A stretch of DNA of 64,000 bases, taken from contig NZ_BBAG01000006.1 of NCBI RefSeq assembly GCF_001311135.1, positions 1 to 64,000 of the forward strand, given 5' to 3'. Below, piece after piece: positions 1 through 10,082 of the stretch. How positions within the stretch are numbered: position 1 is the first letter of the stretch; each line of letters begins with the position of its first letter. The position numbers were made by a program, and so were the translations under genes. Source of the stretch: Secundilactobacillus paracollinoides DSM 15502 = JCM 11969. GTDB lineage: Bacteria; Bacillota; Bacilli; Lactobacillales; Lactobacillaceae. A model generated the notes under the pieces. That model was not told the origin of the DNA. It was given only the letters and a program-made list of their open reading frames with translations, and ran no database searches.

Positions 1-190
1 CCTGGTTTCGATTTATCGCCAGAGTGCCTTACGCAGGAGCCCCTTGCCTCGCGGAACACGTTTCGGCGTGGACGCCAAGAAAGCTAATAACAGGCACATA
101 AAAAACAAAGTCCCGGTTTTGGATTTTGTGCCGGAAGTTGCTTACGCAGGAGCCCTCAGCCTTTTGAACACGTTTCGACTATATAAAATA
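1..190. repeat. Two partial copies of the dispersed palindromic repeat
   Basis: Two right-hand ends of the repeat family found throughout the window lie in tandem here. Each has a segment like GCAGGAGCCCC, then the conserved end AACACGTTTCGGC and an AT-rich tail ending in AGAAAG or ATAGAAT. The central palindrome is only partly inside the window (CGCCAGAGTG at about 19-28). The fumarate reductase gene begins 30 bases downstream, so its promoter must lie in or beside the repeat. Confidence 0.7.
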
Positions 191-220
191 GAATGACAAC
201 CAAAAAAAGAAGGTAAACAA

Positions 221-1609
221 ATGGCAGAAAAATTCACATTCACACCAACAGACATCAGCGCGTTAAAAGACCACTATGACGTCATCGTTATCGGCTCAGG
301 CGGTGCTGGCTTAACCGCTGCCATTCAAGCTCATGAACTGGGTTTGAAGCCAGTTATCTTAGAAAAAATGGACAAAATTGGTGGCAACACGACCCGAGCT
401 TCCTCAGGGATGAACGCTGCTGAAACGCTTGTCCAATTAAAACACGGCGTTGTTGATAGCTTCGAAGACTTCTATGCTGAAACGTATAAGGGTGGCGGCG
501 AGAAAAATAACACGGAGCTACTGAAGTTCTTTGCTGAGCACGGTGCGTTAGCCATTGATTGGTTAGCAGATCACGATATTCATTTGGATGACATCACGAT
601 TACAGGTGGGATGAGCGTTATGCGGACGCACCGGCCAAGTTCACTGGCGCCAATTGGTGGGTTCTTAGTGACAGAATTATTGAAGCAGGTTGCTAAGGCA
701 GGTATTCCATTATTTACCGGCGTTAAAGTAACCGAACTCGTTAAAGATGGTGATAAGGTTGACGCTGTTAAACTAGAAATTGACGGTAAGACGAGTGATT
801 TAAAGGCGGATGCGGTCATTCTGGCTACCGGTGGTTTTGGTGCCAACCAGGACTTGCTGACAAAATTCCGACCTGGTTTGAAAGGTTACAAGACTACCAA
901 CCAACCAGGCGCTACCGGTGACGGCATCAACTTGGCGCACGCGTTAGGTGCTAAGCTAGTGGATATGGATCAAGTTCAAGTTCATCCAACGGTTCAGCAG
1001 GACACCCCACATGCTTACCTCATTGGTGAAGCCGTTCGTGGTGAAGGTGCTATCCTAGTTAACAAGCATGGCGACCGGTTCACTAATGAGCTGGATACCC
1101 GTAAGAACGTTACCGCTGCCATTGATGGTTTAAACGAGGGTGGTGCCTATCTTATCTTTGACCAAGGCATTCGTGACCGGGTCAAAGCCGTTGAATTCTA
1201 TGACCACATTGGGTTAGTAACGACTGGTCAAACGACGGATGAGTTAGCTGACCAACTTGGGTTTGATAAGTCTGCGCTAAGCAATGCTGTTTCAACGTGG
1301 AACAAGGCAGTTGCGGATAAAAACGATGCTGAATGTGGCCGGACGACTGGTATGGATCGTGACATTGCGCACGCGCCATTCTTCGCCATTCATATCGCAC
1401 CAGCTGTGCACTACACGATGGGCGGTATTGCCATCAACCACAATACGCAGGTGCTGGATGAAAACGATAACGTGATCATTGGCCTCTTTGCGGCTGGCGA
1501 AATCGTTGGCGGTCTGCACGGGAATAACCGGATCGGCGGGAATTCGATTGCTGAGACTGTTATTTTTGGACGACAGGCTGGACAACAGGTTTATAAGTAT
1601 TTGAAGTAG
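221..1609 (+). CDS. frdA: Fumarate reductase flavoprotein subunit (flavocytochrome c family)
   Basis: Soluble FAD enzyme of the FrdA/SdhA family that reduces fumarate to succinate as an electron sink in lactobacilli. The protein has 462 residues. The Rossmann FAD motif DVIVIGSGGAGLTAA is at residues 20-34 and the family C-terminal FAD signature (GGLHGNNRIGGNS) near residue 430. It has no N-terminal FMN-binding domain or haem domain and no signal peptide, so it is the short cytoplasmic form. The ATG follows AGAAGG with 7 bases between. It stands alone: a repeat lies upstream and a terminator downstream. The electron donor cannot be read from the sequence. Confidence 0.9.
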   Translation: MAEKFTFTPTDISALKDHYDVIVIGSGGAGLTAAIQAHELGLKPVILEKMDKIGGNTTRASSGMNAAETLVQLKHGVVDSFEDFYAETYKGGGEKNNTELLKFFAEHGALAIDWLADHDIHLDDITITGGMSVMRTHRPSSLAPIGGFLVTELLKQVAKAGIPLFTGVKVTELVKDGDKVDAVKLEIDGKTSDLKADAVILATGGFGANQDLLTKFRPGLKGYKTTNQPGATGDGINLAHALGAKLVDMDQVQVHPTVQQDTPHAYLIGEAVRGEGAILVNKHGDRFTNELDTRKNVTAAIDGLNEGGAYLIFDQGIRDRVKAVEFYDHIGLVTTGQTTDELADQLGFDKSALSNAVSTWNKAVADKNDAECGRTTGMDRDIAHAPFFAIHIAPAVHYTMGGIAINHNTQVLDENDNVIIGLFAAGEIVGGLHGNNRIGGNSIAETVIFGRQAGQQVYKYLK

Positions 1610-1654
1610 CGCTTTAATGAGTAGCAGTTTTGGTTATTTAAGCGGTTGAGATAC

Positions 1655-1690
1655 CGAAAAAACCTCAGGAATTTATTCCTGAGGGTTTTT
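1655..1690. terminator. Bidirectional terminator between frdA and the PPOX gene
   Basis: AACCTCAGGAAT pairs with ATTCCTGAGG, flanked by A-run and T-run, so it can serve both convergent genes. Confidence 0.85.
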
Positions 1691-1722
1691 AAAGTTTCGA
1701 ATGGTTTGTTTATAGTGCGGCG

Positions 1723-2193
1723 CTAACTATTTTGTCCCGCACTTTCCCCAAACGCCAACGTATTCTGATAGATCGGTGTCTCACGCAGATCATAAATCGA
1801 AACAGTTCCCGTATAAACTTCCATAACCCGAAGCTGGGCCTTCTTCTCGTCGGTCGGGTAGATGGTATTCAGGTAGGGGTAAGCTTCAAAAATTTCTGGC
1901 ATGAGGTCGGTGCCTGCATCGCGTACTTCACCATTAACGGTGATGGCAAATGACTTCAGCGTTTCTTCACCTTTTAAACCAGTCATTGCCAGGTTCGGAT
2001 TGTCCTGAAGTTGGGCGTAAAAATCCTTTGTTTTGCCGGTGGTGAAGTAGAGCTTCCCATCCTTGGCATAGAGGGTATCGATAATCCGGGATTGGGGTTT
2101 GTTGTCAGCGTCGACCGTCGAGACAACGGTGGCGTGAATATCGGTTGCCAGCGAGTTCAAGTAGTCGGCAGCAGTCATGGTTTCATGGTTCAT
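1723..2193 (-). CDS. Pyridoxamine 5'-phosphate oxidase family protein (copy 1)
   Basis: Small split-barrel flavin-binding protein of 156 residues (PPOX/general-stress type). It begins MNHETMTAADYLN and carries the family pattern of a strand with KPQSRIID followed by GKLYFTTG. The chosen ATG at 2193 follows AAGAAAGAAG; the longer open frame to 2304 has no ribosome site and its extra residues are not family-like. A clear paralogue lies at 10083-10535, where it is divergent from an Rrf2 regulator. The function is probably flavin-dependent reduction of an unknown small molecule; the substrate cannot be named. Confidence 0.8.
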   Translation of the reverse strand: MNHETMTAADYLNSLATDIHATVVSTVDADNKPQSRIIDTLYAKDGKLYFTTGKTKDFYAQLQDNPNLAMTGLKGEETLKSFAITVNGEVRDAGTDLMPEIFEAYPYLNTIYPTDEKKAQLRVMEVYTGTVSIYDLRETPIYQNTLAFGESAGQNS

Positions 2194-2405
2194 ATTAAGC
2201 GCTTCTTTCTTCACGAAATTTAGGATGATCTCATAGCAATCGCACGCAAATGATATCAACCACCTGGTCACGCTATGAGATCGTAATAGAACATCAGTTT
2301 CCATTATACGGTTCTTTTCGTGAATTAGAAATTAGGAAGACTAAAAAAATTCATAGAAAATGGGATCAACCGTTGTTACTCACATTTCGGTAAATAAAAT
2401 TGCCG

Positions 2406-3286
2406 CTACCGCAATAAACTGCCACTTTCCATTCCGACCACATAACCGGCTAACCGATTCGCCTGGGTCACAGCCTCAAGCAACGGTTGGCCTTGACTTA
2501 ACGCAACCAATAACCCGCCACAGTGGGTATCGCCCGCACCAATCGTATTGACAACGGTCACGGTGTCAGCAGGCACCAGCGCCGTTGTTTGCCCATCGGT
2601 AAAATAACAGCCTCGGCGCCAAGGGTCACGACAACGGGCTGGTGGGTCAAGGCTACCAAGTGCGCTGTTTTTTGGGCGACGGTCGCAGCACCCGGCACCA
2701 GTGTGTTGAGCTCCGTTTCGTTGCAGTGCACCATCACACCTAGTGCCCACAATCGTTGCCAGGTCGTTTCAGACAAGAATGCCGCTCGTGGTGAGGCGTC
2801 AACTAACACGGTGGCATCGGGCCGCTTACGGGATAGGGCATCAAGAATAACTGCCGCGGTGGTGTCGTTTTCCAACTCATAGCCGCTGACGTAGAAGGTG
2901 TCGTAGTCGCTGAGGGTCAGCCGGTCAAACCACTCGGGCTGCCATAGCTGTTCGACGCCGTTGATGGTCAAAAAACTTCGCTCACCGTTGGGCTCAACGT
3001 ACGCCACATCCCAGCCGTTATCGGCGTCGGGGACTGAAAGCAGCTGTTGAATGCGGGATTGGCGCATCGTCTGTCGAATCTGGTCAGCGTACTGTCCCTG
3101 ACCAACGGGCACAAAGAGGTCGGCGCTTGCCTTAAGGTACTGGATGGCGCCGTAAACGTTGAAGGCGGACCCGCCCACCCGGTACCCCTGGAGGATGCCG
3201 GTGATATCTTCGCCCGTTTGCGGTAGTTTGGGCACGTGTACCAAAACATCGACGAAGGCCGCGCCAATCACCAGAATCTTTGCCAT
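2406..3286 (-). pseudogene. PfkB/ribokinase-family sugar or nucleoside kinase, frameshifted
   Basis: The N-terminal 230 residues run in one frame to about 2612 (MAKILVIGAAFVDVLV, the GGSAFNV substrate motif, VVTLGAE). The remainder follows in another frame (GCYFTDG, then the catalytic NTIGAGDTHCGG anion hole and base motif). One missing G in a GGG run at about 2610-2612 explains the break: GAG-GGC-TGT would restore AEGCYFTDG. Ribokinase-family enzymes phosphorylate ribose or nucleosides with ATP. The start codon overlaps the permease stop (TAATG), showing translational coupling. It is the last gene of the NUDIX-ARG-permease operon. Confidence 0.8.
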
Positions 3287-4655
3287 TACGCCACCTCCTC
3301 ACTGGACTTGGTCGTTCCAGAAATAAGGTGTGAAACGATAATGCAAACGATGGCCACGATGGCGGACACGAAGACACCTAGGCTGTTATCGCGGAAGATA
3401 TCATGCGCAAACGGGCCGTTCCAAACGGCATTGTTGGTGAAGAGAAACCCAGTAACAGTAGCGATGATCCAAGAAATGATGCCGCCCCAGTTGTAGTGCA
3501 CGGGACTGTCCGGCTGCATAAGGGATACCGCATAACCATTTTTGCGCGACATCACGCTATCGCCTAGGAAAATTGCGACCCAGCTGGCGAGGCAGATTCC
3601 CAAGAAGTTCAGAAAAATCTCGAAATTACTCAAAAAGTTGCCCGAAATAAAGAGGACGTAAATCGGAATGGCGATGATGATCACACCGTGAATCAGCAAT
3701 GATGTCCGCTGTGACACGTTAATGCCGATGGTTGCCAAATTGATGCGCGCTGACCGTAACGAGATGATGCATTGCGGAATGAGGCCACCAGCCGCGACTA
3801 GGAAGTAGATCACGCCCAACCAACTTGGCAGGGCGGCGTACATGACGCCAAACGGATCGCCAGTCGTCGCGAGGGTCGGCTCGATGGTGCTGAGCAGCAC
3901 CCCGCCGGCCATCAAGACAAAGAGCGGCACGGCACCACCCATGGTCGTTGACCAAAACGTCGCAGCGGGTTTAGTACCAGGCTTGGCATAGCGCCCCAGT
4001 CGGCAGCTGCCATGGACCAGGAGATGCCTGATCCGGCGGCCACGATGCTGATGGCGGGTAACACGCCGGTGATCCAGTGTCCAGCCGGTAATTTGAGGGC
4101 TGCCGACCAGTGCGCTTTCACCAGAAAGATACCGAGAATCACGATGGTCAGAATTCCGAAAATATACGACAGCCAGGTTTGAATTTTCGCTAGTGTGGCT
4201 TCCTTTAAAAGACCCGATAACAGCACGAGACCGCCAAATATCACTAGGGCAATGCCACGGGTGACGTCATTTTTAACGACGTGAATGACGCCGAATAGGG
4301 AGACTAGCAACAGCGTTCCAGTGATGACGTTGACGGCTAGCCACCCCACCATGTTCAACCAGGCGATGGCGTTAGGAATCTTATTCCCGTGGGTGCCATA
4401 GGCTGCCCGACTGAGTTTAAACGTTGTGACGCCTTCACGCTGGCCCAGCATGGCGACCCAGCCAGGCACCAGAAAGGAGAGCGCGCCAATCAGAGCGGCC
4501 AGCAGGGATTGCAGAAAAGACAGGTGGTAGCTGACGATCATTGCACCAAAGACGAAGCCCATGATGCCAATGTTTGCGGCGAACCAATTGTAGAAGAGCT
4601 TGCTTGGCGTTAATGTTTTCTCTTGTTCGGGTACCTTGACAGGTTGTTCGTTCAT
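3286..4655 (-). pseudogene. NCS1-family nucleobase/nucleoside permease (CodB-like), frameshifted
   Basis: Integral membrane protein of the NCS1 (cytosine/purine/allantoin) family with about 12 hydrophobic segments. The first 225 residues read from ATG 4655 (after AGGAGGGG) to SMAAADWGA. The rest resumes in another frame as RYAKPGTKPAATFWSTTMGGAVP and ends at 3286. The break is at about 3990-4000, where the GGGG run would need one more base to give ADWGRYAK, a conserved region of the family. In the operon it would import the substrate handled by the neighbouring hydrolase and kinase. Confidence 0.8.
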
Positions 4656-4676
4656 ATTGACCCCTCCTGTGGGTGA

Positions 4677-5675
4677 TTAGCGGACAGAAAACTGCGCTAT
4701 TTCGTTGGCGTAGGTGGTGAGATCGTGCTTCGGGTTAGCGGTTTCGATCAGCGTGATCCAGTCTGGCGAGATGGTGTGCAGCCCGTTCTTGGCGCCGCAG
4801 ATCGCAGTGGCCATGGCGCCGATGGTATCGGTGTCGCCACCAAGGTTGGCACAGAGCAGGGCACACCGTTTCACATCGCGCGTAAAATAGGCGATGGCTA
4901 CAGCTGCTGGGATGCTTTCGGACACCATGGTGCCAGTACCAATCAGGGTATAAATGGCAGTCGCAAATCCGACTTCATCATCGCGATATTGGTCGGCCAA
5001 TTGCAGTGCTAGACGCAACCGGTCATGGGTTCGGGCTGCCCAGGTCGGCGCGCCCTGCTGAAAGGCAAGGTCGTTGGCTGCTAATGCCACTTGGATGATC
5101 TGATCCCACGACTGATCATCAACGGCAGCGCAGGTCGCACCCGCAATCATTGCAGCACCGGCCAACGCAACGTCGGTGGCGTGGGTGATCCGGGTGATCT
5201 GGACGACCATGTCGACCAATTGTGGCAACTGGTGCGGGGAAAACAGAGCACCGATGGGCGCAATGCGCATCCCGGCGCCGCTTGTCAGCGCAGTCGTCGT
5301 AAACGGCGTCGGGTCTTCACCCTTGCGGATGGCGGTTAACGCGGCCTTGCTGCTGGGACCGAGGACGTTGTTTTCCCAGGAATGGACGGCCTCTGCCCAG
5401 GTTAAAATATGATGGACGAGGGCGGTTTGATCTGGAATCCAGTGGGTTTCGATCAGGGCATCTAAAATGGCAAGCGCTTGGTGGGTATCGTCCGTATACT
5501 GACCTTTAGTAAAGTGGCGGGCAATATCGTTATTGGCAGGGCCATCTAAGAACGTGGTGATACGGCCGAACTGATTTTGAATTTTACCGACCGGCCAGAG
5601 TTCGGCAGGCATACCCATGGCGTCACCGATGGCCTGACCGTACAGGGTGCCAAGAATGTGGTCATTTGTGGTCAA
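4677..5675 (-). CDS. ADP-ribosylglycohydrolase family protein
   Basis: 332-residue protein of the ARH/DraG fold. Mg-binding motifs are visible: GQAIGDAMGMP near the start, QYTDDTHQAL around residue 65, and the C-terminal GGDTDTIGAM signature. Family members split N-glycosidic bonds to ribose. I chose the TTG at 5673-5675 because AAAGGAG lies 8 bases before it and because LTTNDHILGTLYG is the usual N-terminus; the longer ATG frame (from 5777) has no ribosome site. The permease follows after 21 bases. With a permease and a PfkB kinase in the same operon, the role is more likely cleavage of an imported riboside than protein de-ADP-ribosylation, but that is inference. Confidence 0.85.
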   Translation of the reverse strand: MTTNDHILGTLYGQAIGDAMGMPAELWPVGKIQNQFGRITTFLDGPANNDIARHFTKGQYTDDTHQALAILDALIETHWIPDQTALVHHILTWAEAVHSWENNVLGPSSKAALTAIRKGEDPTPFTTTALTSGAGMRIAPIGALFSPHQLPQLVDMVVQITRITHATDVALAGAAMIAGATCAAVDDQSWDQIIQVALAANDLAFQQGAPTWAARTHDRLRLALQLADQYRDDEVGFATAIYTLIGTGTMVSESIPAAVAIAYFTRDVKRCALLCANLGGDTDTIGAMATAICGAKNGLHTISPDWITLIETANPKHDLTTYANEIAQFSVR

Positions 5676-5815
5676 TTGAGAACTCCTTTCGAAATTTAAG
5701 TTGAAACGACTTTTATTGATGGACATCGACGACGGGTTGTTTAATCGACAGGTAGCCGTTAAAGGACAAGTGCACAATATAAAAGTAAATAATATCTAAA
5801 CAGGTGTAAAATAAA

Positions 5816-5866
5816 AGTAGAAATCACTTCAATCCTACTTGTTAGATAAGATAGTTGATTTCTACT
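5816..5866. promoter_or_regulatory. 11-bp inverted repeat, candidate NrtR-type operator
   Basis: AGTAGAAATCA (5816-5826) is repeated inverted as TGATTTCTACT (5856-5866), overlapping the stop codon of the NUDIX regulator and preceding the ADP-ribosylglycohydrolase gene. There is no T-run after it, so an operator is more likely than a terminator. An AT-rich, promoter-like stretch lies at 5777-5815. Confidence 0.45.
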
Positions 5867-6623
5867 CGTTCGTCAAGTCAAAATAGTTGAGCTGATACTC
5901 CTTTGCCGGTCGGCCGGGGTGCTTAGCACTGCTGGTACCAACCGGTTTGAAAAGGTGCTTATGGTTCTTTTTGAAATTGGAATTATCGATCGATTCGAGC
6001 GGCACTTGCTGAAAAACAGCGAAGACGGTGCGGGCGCGCTTTAACGTGAAGTAGTCGCCAAGAATCAGTAAGATATTTGGCTGGTAGTCCAATTTGTTAC
6101 AAATACGTTGGCAGGCGACTTTTAAGATCCAGTCGTGATCAAACCCCAGCGTGGTATTCGGGTCGGCGCTACGGTCAGTTAGCTGGTTGTAGTAAGTGTC
6201 GTGATCTTTGATTGCCGTTGTGTGAAAAATAAGCTGGTCGTTTTGCAGGCGGTACTGGGTCGCTTCGTAGTCAAACGTGAACCACCTGGCATCCGCAGCC
6301 CCGTAACCGGCTGTTAGCGGCGGCATTTCAGGTAAAAACGTCATGTAGGCCAATGAGAGCGAGCGGTCGCCCGGCACCCGATTAGGCTGGGTGAAGGTGG
6401 CGAGCTGTTCGGTGTGGAAGCTGGCTAATTCTAGACCAATTTTTTCGCGAACCAGTCGTAACGCGGCGGTGTCAGCCGACTCTGACGGCCGCATGACCGT
6501 TTCAGGCAACGCCCAGTAGTCTTTAAATGGGGCGTCCGCCCGTTTGACCAGCAAGAGATTGACGTGTTTGGTCGTGTGGTCAAAGCTCCAGATAATGTTC
6601 GTAATGGTGATCTTAGGTTGCAT
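5862..6623 (-). CDS. NrtR-like transcriptional regulator with degenerate NUDIX domain
   Basis: 253 residues. The N-terminal NUDIX fold (about residues 1-150) includes the box region ALPETVMRPSESADTAALRLVREKIGLE. The usual LPGG is LPET and the catalytic REEIG is REKIG, so hydrolysis is probably lost, as is typical for NrtR sensors. The C-terminal part (about 160-253) resembles the NrtR winged helix and ends HPGRPAKEYQLNYFD, a family hallmark. NrtR proteins sense ADP-ribose or related nucleotides. The next gene downstream is an ADP-ribosylglycohydrolase, which fits a local regulon. The ATG follows AAAGGAG. Confidence 0.8.
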   Translation of the reverse strand: MQPKITITNIIWSFDHTTKHVNLLLVKRADAPFKDYWALPETVMRPSESADTAALRLVREKIGLELASFHTEQLATFTQPNRVPGDRSLSLAYMTFLPEMPPLTAGYGAADARWFTFDYEATQYRLQNDQLIFHTTAIKDHDTYYNQLTDRSADPNTTLGFDHDWILKVACQRICNKLDYQPNILLILGDYFTLKRARTVFAVFQQVPLESIDNSNFKKNHKHLFKPVGTSSAKHPGRPAKEYQLNYFDLTNE

Positions 6624-6703
6624 GGCACTGCTCCTTTCGTGAGAATGGCTACGTCTATTTTACTTTAAATAGCCATAAAATTCACTACTTAGGGGCAATC
6701 TCA

Positions 6704-7875
6704 CTAGTACTCGCGGCGGGCTAAAGCACCAATGATCAGCATCGCAAGCACAGCCATACCAATCCCCGCAATCGGCGTAATCATTAAGCGACCTGTTCGA
6801 CCAGTTGGCCGCCGGCAAAGGAACCGGCCATGACACCGACGTTAAACGCGGAAATGTTTAGGGCGGATGCCATTTGAACGTCTGCCGGCAAGAATTTTTC
6901 CGTTGCCTGCATGGTAAATAACTGTAAGCCTGGGACGTTCATGAAGGCCAGGAGCCCTAACAGCAAAATGAGGGCCAGACCAATAACTTGCAGGGATAAG
7001 CCAAACAGCATCGCAATCAGGACAACGGCCAGCGCTGCGAACATCATGAAGAGTGCTCGGAGCGGGTTTTCGTTTGCCAACCGACCACCCACTGTGTTGC
7101 CAACGGCGACTGCGATGCCGTAGATGATGAGAATAATGACGCTGGCGGAGGCGGCCCAGCCCTGTTTCGTGAGAATCGTGGTCAGGTATGTGTAGACTGG
7201 AGAGCTCGCACCATACCCAATGGCGGTTAAAATGAGCGACAGTAAGATCGTTGGTTGTTTTGCGATTCGCAACAAACTGCCGCGTTTGCCCTGCGCCGGC
7301 ATTGGCAAGCCTGCGGGAACAAGAATAAAGTCGGCGACTAGACCAATTAGACCGACAAACGCAATCGTCACAAAGGACATGTGCCAACTCGCATGCTGGC
7401 CGATAAAGGTTCCCAGCGGTACACCGGTGACGGTGGCCACGGTCAGTCCGGTGAACATAGCAGCAATGGCGGATGCACGTTTATTCATGGGGACAACGTT
7501 GGCCGCAATCACCGTTGCGACGGTCATGAAAATGCCGTGAGCTAAGGCGGAAACAACGCGTCCGATTAACAAAACGGTGAAGTTCGGGGCAGCTGCAGTC
7601 AACAAGTTACCCACGATAAAGACGGTCATTATCAGTAAAATCAGGCGTTTGCGCGGAATCCGGCCCGTAATCGTCGTCAGCAGCGGGGCACCCACCATCA
7701 CGCCAGCAGCGTACACCGAAACGGTGAGCCCCGCGGTGGCAAGACTAATGTGGAAGGCATCAACGATCATTGGCATCACACCCACGCTGATGAATTCGGT
7801 TGACCCAATCGCAAAGGCGCTAATGGCCAGTGCTAAAAGGGTGAGGGAAGGGGCAATTGTGCGTTCGTTTGTCAT
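6704..7875 (-). pseudogene. MFS drug/arabinose-type efflux transporter (DHA1), C-terminal frameshift
   Basis: Proton-driven exporter of the AraJ/PbuE-like DHA1 group with 12 hydrophobic segments; starts MTNERTIAPSL after AAGGAG. The frame stops at 6784 after GGQLVEQVA. Restoring one T in the run at about 6785-6787 gives EQVALMITPIAGIGMAVLAM and then a normal end ARREY at 6704. The last transmembrane helix is therefore out of frame in the sequence as given. No regulator is adjacent. Confidence 0.8.
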
Positions 7876-8019
7876 ATCATTCTCCTTACTAATTGTTGGT
7901 TATATGTCAGCAAGAAACCATTATACGGGGAATGTCTGGGCAAACAAGTACGCACTATTTAGTGCCCTAGTACCTTTTTGGGTAGAATTGTGTGACGTGA
8001 GGTATTTGGAGCGCTAAAA

Positions 8020-8053
8020 AAAGAAGCAACGCCGATTGACGTTACTTCTTTAG
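8020..8053 (-). terminator. Terminator of the lepA-like gene
   Basis: On the minus strand AAAGAAGTAACG pairs with CGTTGCTTCTTT (one G-U), followed by a T-run. Confidence 0.8.
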
Positions 8054-8056
8054 TCG

Positions 8057-9842
8057 TTACGATTCAATAGTCAAGATTGCATCAAACACTTCTTGCGGCA
8101 GCTCAATATCACTGTGAGCAGCTGCACGTTTGTTGCTATTTTGACGTCGTAAGAGTTGCTGCTTTTTTGAAATACTGTGCGACTCACCATTGACCGCGGC
8201 GTTTTTGCGCAGCGGAGGAATGTCCACCCGCGCAATGGATTTGCCCTCAACGATAGCCTGAACCGGCATTGGGTACAGCCGGCGCGGCACCACGTACTTG
8301 AGCTTATGGACCAGTTCTTGTGTTTGGTCGGCAACATCGCTTCGATAGGTGACAAATGTGAGCGCATCAACCCTGGCGTAGTTGATCTGAACATCAACTC
8401 GCACCACATCTGCTGGTGCGTAGCATCAAAGCGCGTTGAAAGGCTAGCGTAGCCGTGGGTCAGGGACTTCAATTCATTGAAAAATGAGTACGCAATTTCG
8501 GCTAACGGAATCGTGTACGTCAAGACAACCAGGTCGTCTTGATTCGCCATATCGACAAACTCACCCTTATGCTGATTAGCTAAGCGCATGACATCATTTA
8601 ATAGAGCTGCAGGTGTTGTGAGTTCGATCCGCATTCTCGGTTCTTCAACGTGTTCGATCTTGTTGAAATCTGGGAAGTGTTGGGGATTTGTTACCGTCAG
8701 GAGGTCACCAGTGCCGTTATTTTGCGTGACGCGATAAGTGACGTTGGGGGCGGTCACGATGACGTCAACACCGTATTCATCATGGAGCCGTTCCTTGATG
8801 ATCTGCAGGTGAAAGATACCAATAAAACCGCAATAAAATCCCGGTCCTAAGGCATCTGACACAGCATTGGCGACATGCAGTGACGGGTCGTTCAACGCGA
8901 GTTTGTTGATGGCATCCTTCAATGCTGAATAGTCGTCTTGAGGGTAAATACCGGCAAACACCATGGATTGCGCAGGCGCATAGCCTGGCAATGCTGTATT
9001 TGTTGGGTGTTGTGTCTCAGTTAGCGTATCACCGACTCGAACAAGCTGTGGATCCTTGACGCCGGTGATGACGTACCCAACGTCGCCAGCATGAAGTTGG
9101 GTTTGCGCTAGTCGGTTGGGCGTTAGGATCCCGATCTCTTTCGTATTGAACGACAACGCGTTTGCCATTAATGTCAGGTTCGTCTGGGCGGAAAGAACGC
9201 CTTCAAACACTCGGACATAGGCAATGACGCCCTGAAAGGCATCGTATTCGGAATCAAAGACGAGGCTTTCAGGGGCAATTGGTCGTTGGCTGTTGGCGCT
9301 GGCAACCGATGAACAATGGCCTCCAAAACGTCATGAACGCCTAATCCAGTTTTAGCTGAAATGGGTAAAATGGGGCTGTTCTTTAGTTCCGGGAACATGG
9401 TCCGAATCTGATTCTCGGTTCGGTCAACATCGGCACTGGCACTATCGACCTTATTGACCACGGGCAACACAACGATCCCCGCCTGACGTGCCAGTCGATA
9501 GTTCGCAACCGTTTGAGCTTGAACGCCTTGAGTGGCGTCGACTAAGAGGATGGCGCCTTCCGCTGCCGATAAACTTTTTTCAACCTCGTAATTAAAATCT
9601 ACGTGTCCCGGCGTATCAATTAAATTAAATTCATACTCCTGACCATCATCCGCGTGGTAGATATTTCGGACGGTGCGTGATTTGACAGTGACACCATGTG
9701 CCTGTTCAACAGCCATGCTGTCGAGCAATTGGTCGCTGGCTTCTCGTTTTGTAATGGTGGCCGTCATCTCCATGATCCGGTCAGCCAATGTGGACTTACC
9801 GTGATCGATATGGGCGATGATGGCAAAATTTCTAATATTCAT
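8057..9842 (-). pseudogene. LepA/EF4-like translational GTPase (second-type paralogue), two frameshifts
   Basis: GTPase of the LepA family, which acts on elongating ribosomes. N-terminal G domain: AHIDHGKSTLADR (G1), DTPGHVDF (G3), NKVD (G4), SAKTG (G5). Domain II-V follow, including the LepA-specific C-terminal RKNAA...KKQQLLRRQ...IPQE-like tail. Switch I differs from housekeeping LepA (AHGVTVKSRTV rather than RGITIK), so this is probably the extra lactobacillar paralogue. Frame breaks: about 9264 (CCC to CC; ALVFDSEYDAF restored) and about 8403 (TT to T; QQMLVRVDVQ restored). An attenuator-like leader precedes the gene. Confidence 0.8.
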
Positions 9843-9990
9843 GATTTAGTTTCCTGCTTTCTGAAACGCGTTTCCATAATGGTGTTGCTAACTAATGGAA
9901 ATGTGACCAGTCAGGAGACTACTCCTGACCTCAACTATCGTGCAGGAGTTCCGATGAAGAGAATTTCAGTAGACATGGTGATTCACCTCC
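9843..9990 (-). promoter_or_regulatory. Attenuator-like leader of the lepA-like gene
   Basis: Downstream of a strong ribosome site and a 13-codon ORF are three mutually exclusive segments, read on the minus strand. Segment 1 is ACTCCTG inside the leader ORF, segment 2 is GTCAGGAGT, segment 3 is CTCCTGAC. Segments 1-2 pair over 7 bases and 2-3 over 8 bases (4-base loop TAGT, at 9910-9929). Segment 3 can also pair (TCCTG with CAGGA) with the ribosome site of the GTPase gene. This is the layout of erm-type translational attenuators. Confidence 0.55.
9935..9976 (-). CDS. Leader peptide MSTEILFIGTPAR
   Basis: 13-residue ORF. GGAGGTGA lies 6 bases before its ATG, a stronger site than that of the GTPase gene it precedes. 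The stop codon lies 4 bases before the 8-bp hairpin. The hydrophobic stretch EILFIG recalls stalling leaders such as ErmCL (IFVI). There is no homology claim; the case rests on ribosome site, position and alternative pairings. Confidence 0.5.
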   Translation of the reverse strand: MSTEILFIGTPAR

Positions 9991-10082
9991 GGATTTAAAA
10001 TACATATGGTTTACTGTAGACAACTTTAACTGAACTTGCAATGACCAATAATGGCATAGCGTCATGTAGGGCATGGCATACG

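Noticed and set aside
8057-9842. Programmed ribosomal frameshifting as an explanation of the split GTPase and other genes.
   Set aside because: No slippery heptamer with downstream pseudoknot is seen at the breaks, and the same kind of break occurs in many unrelated genes.
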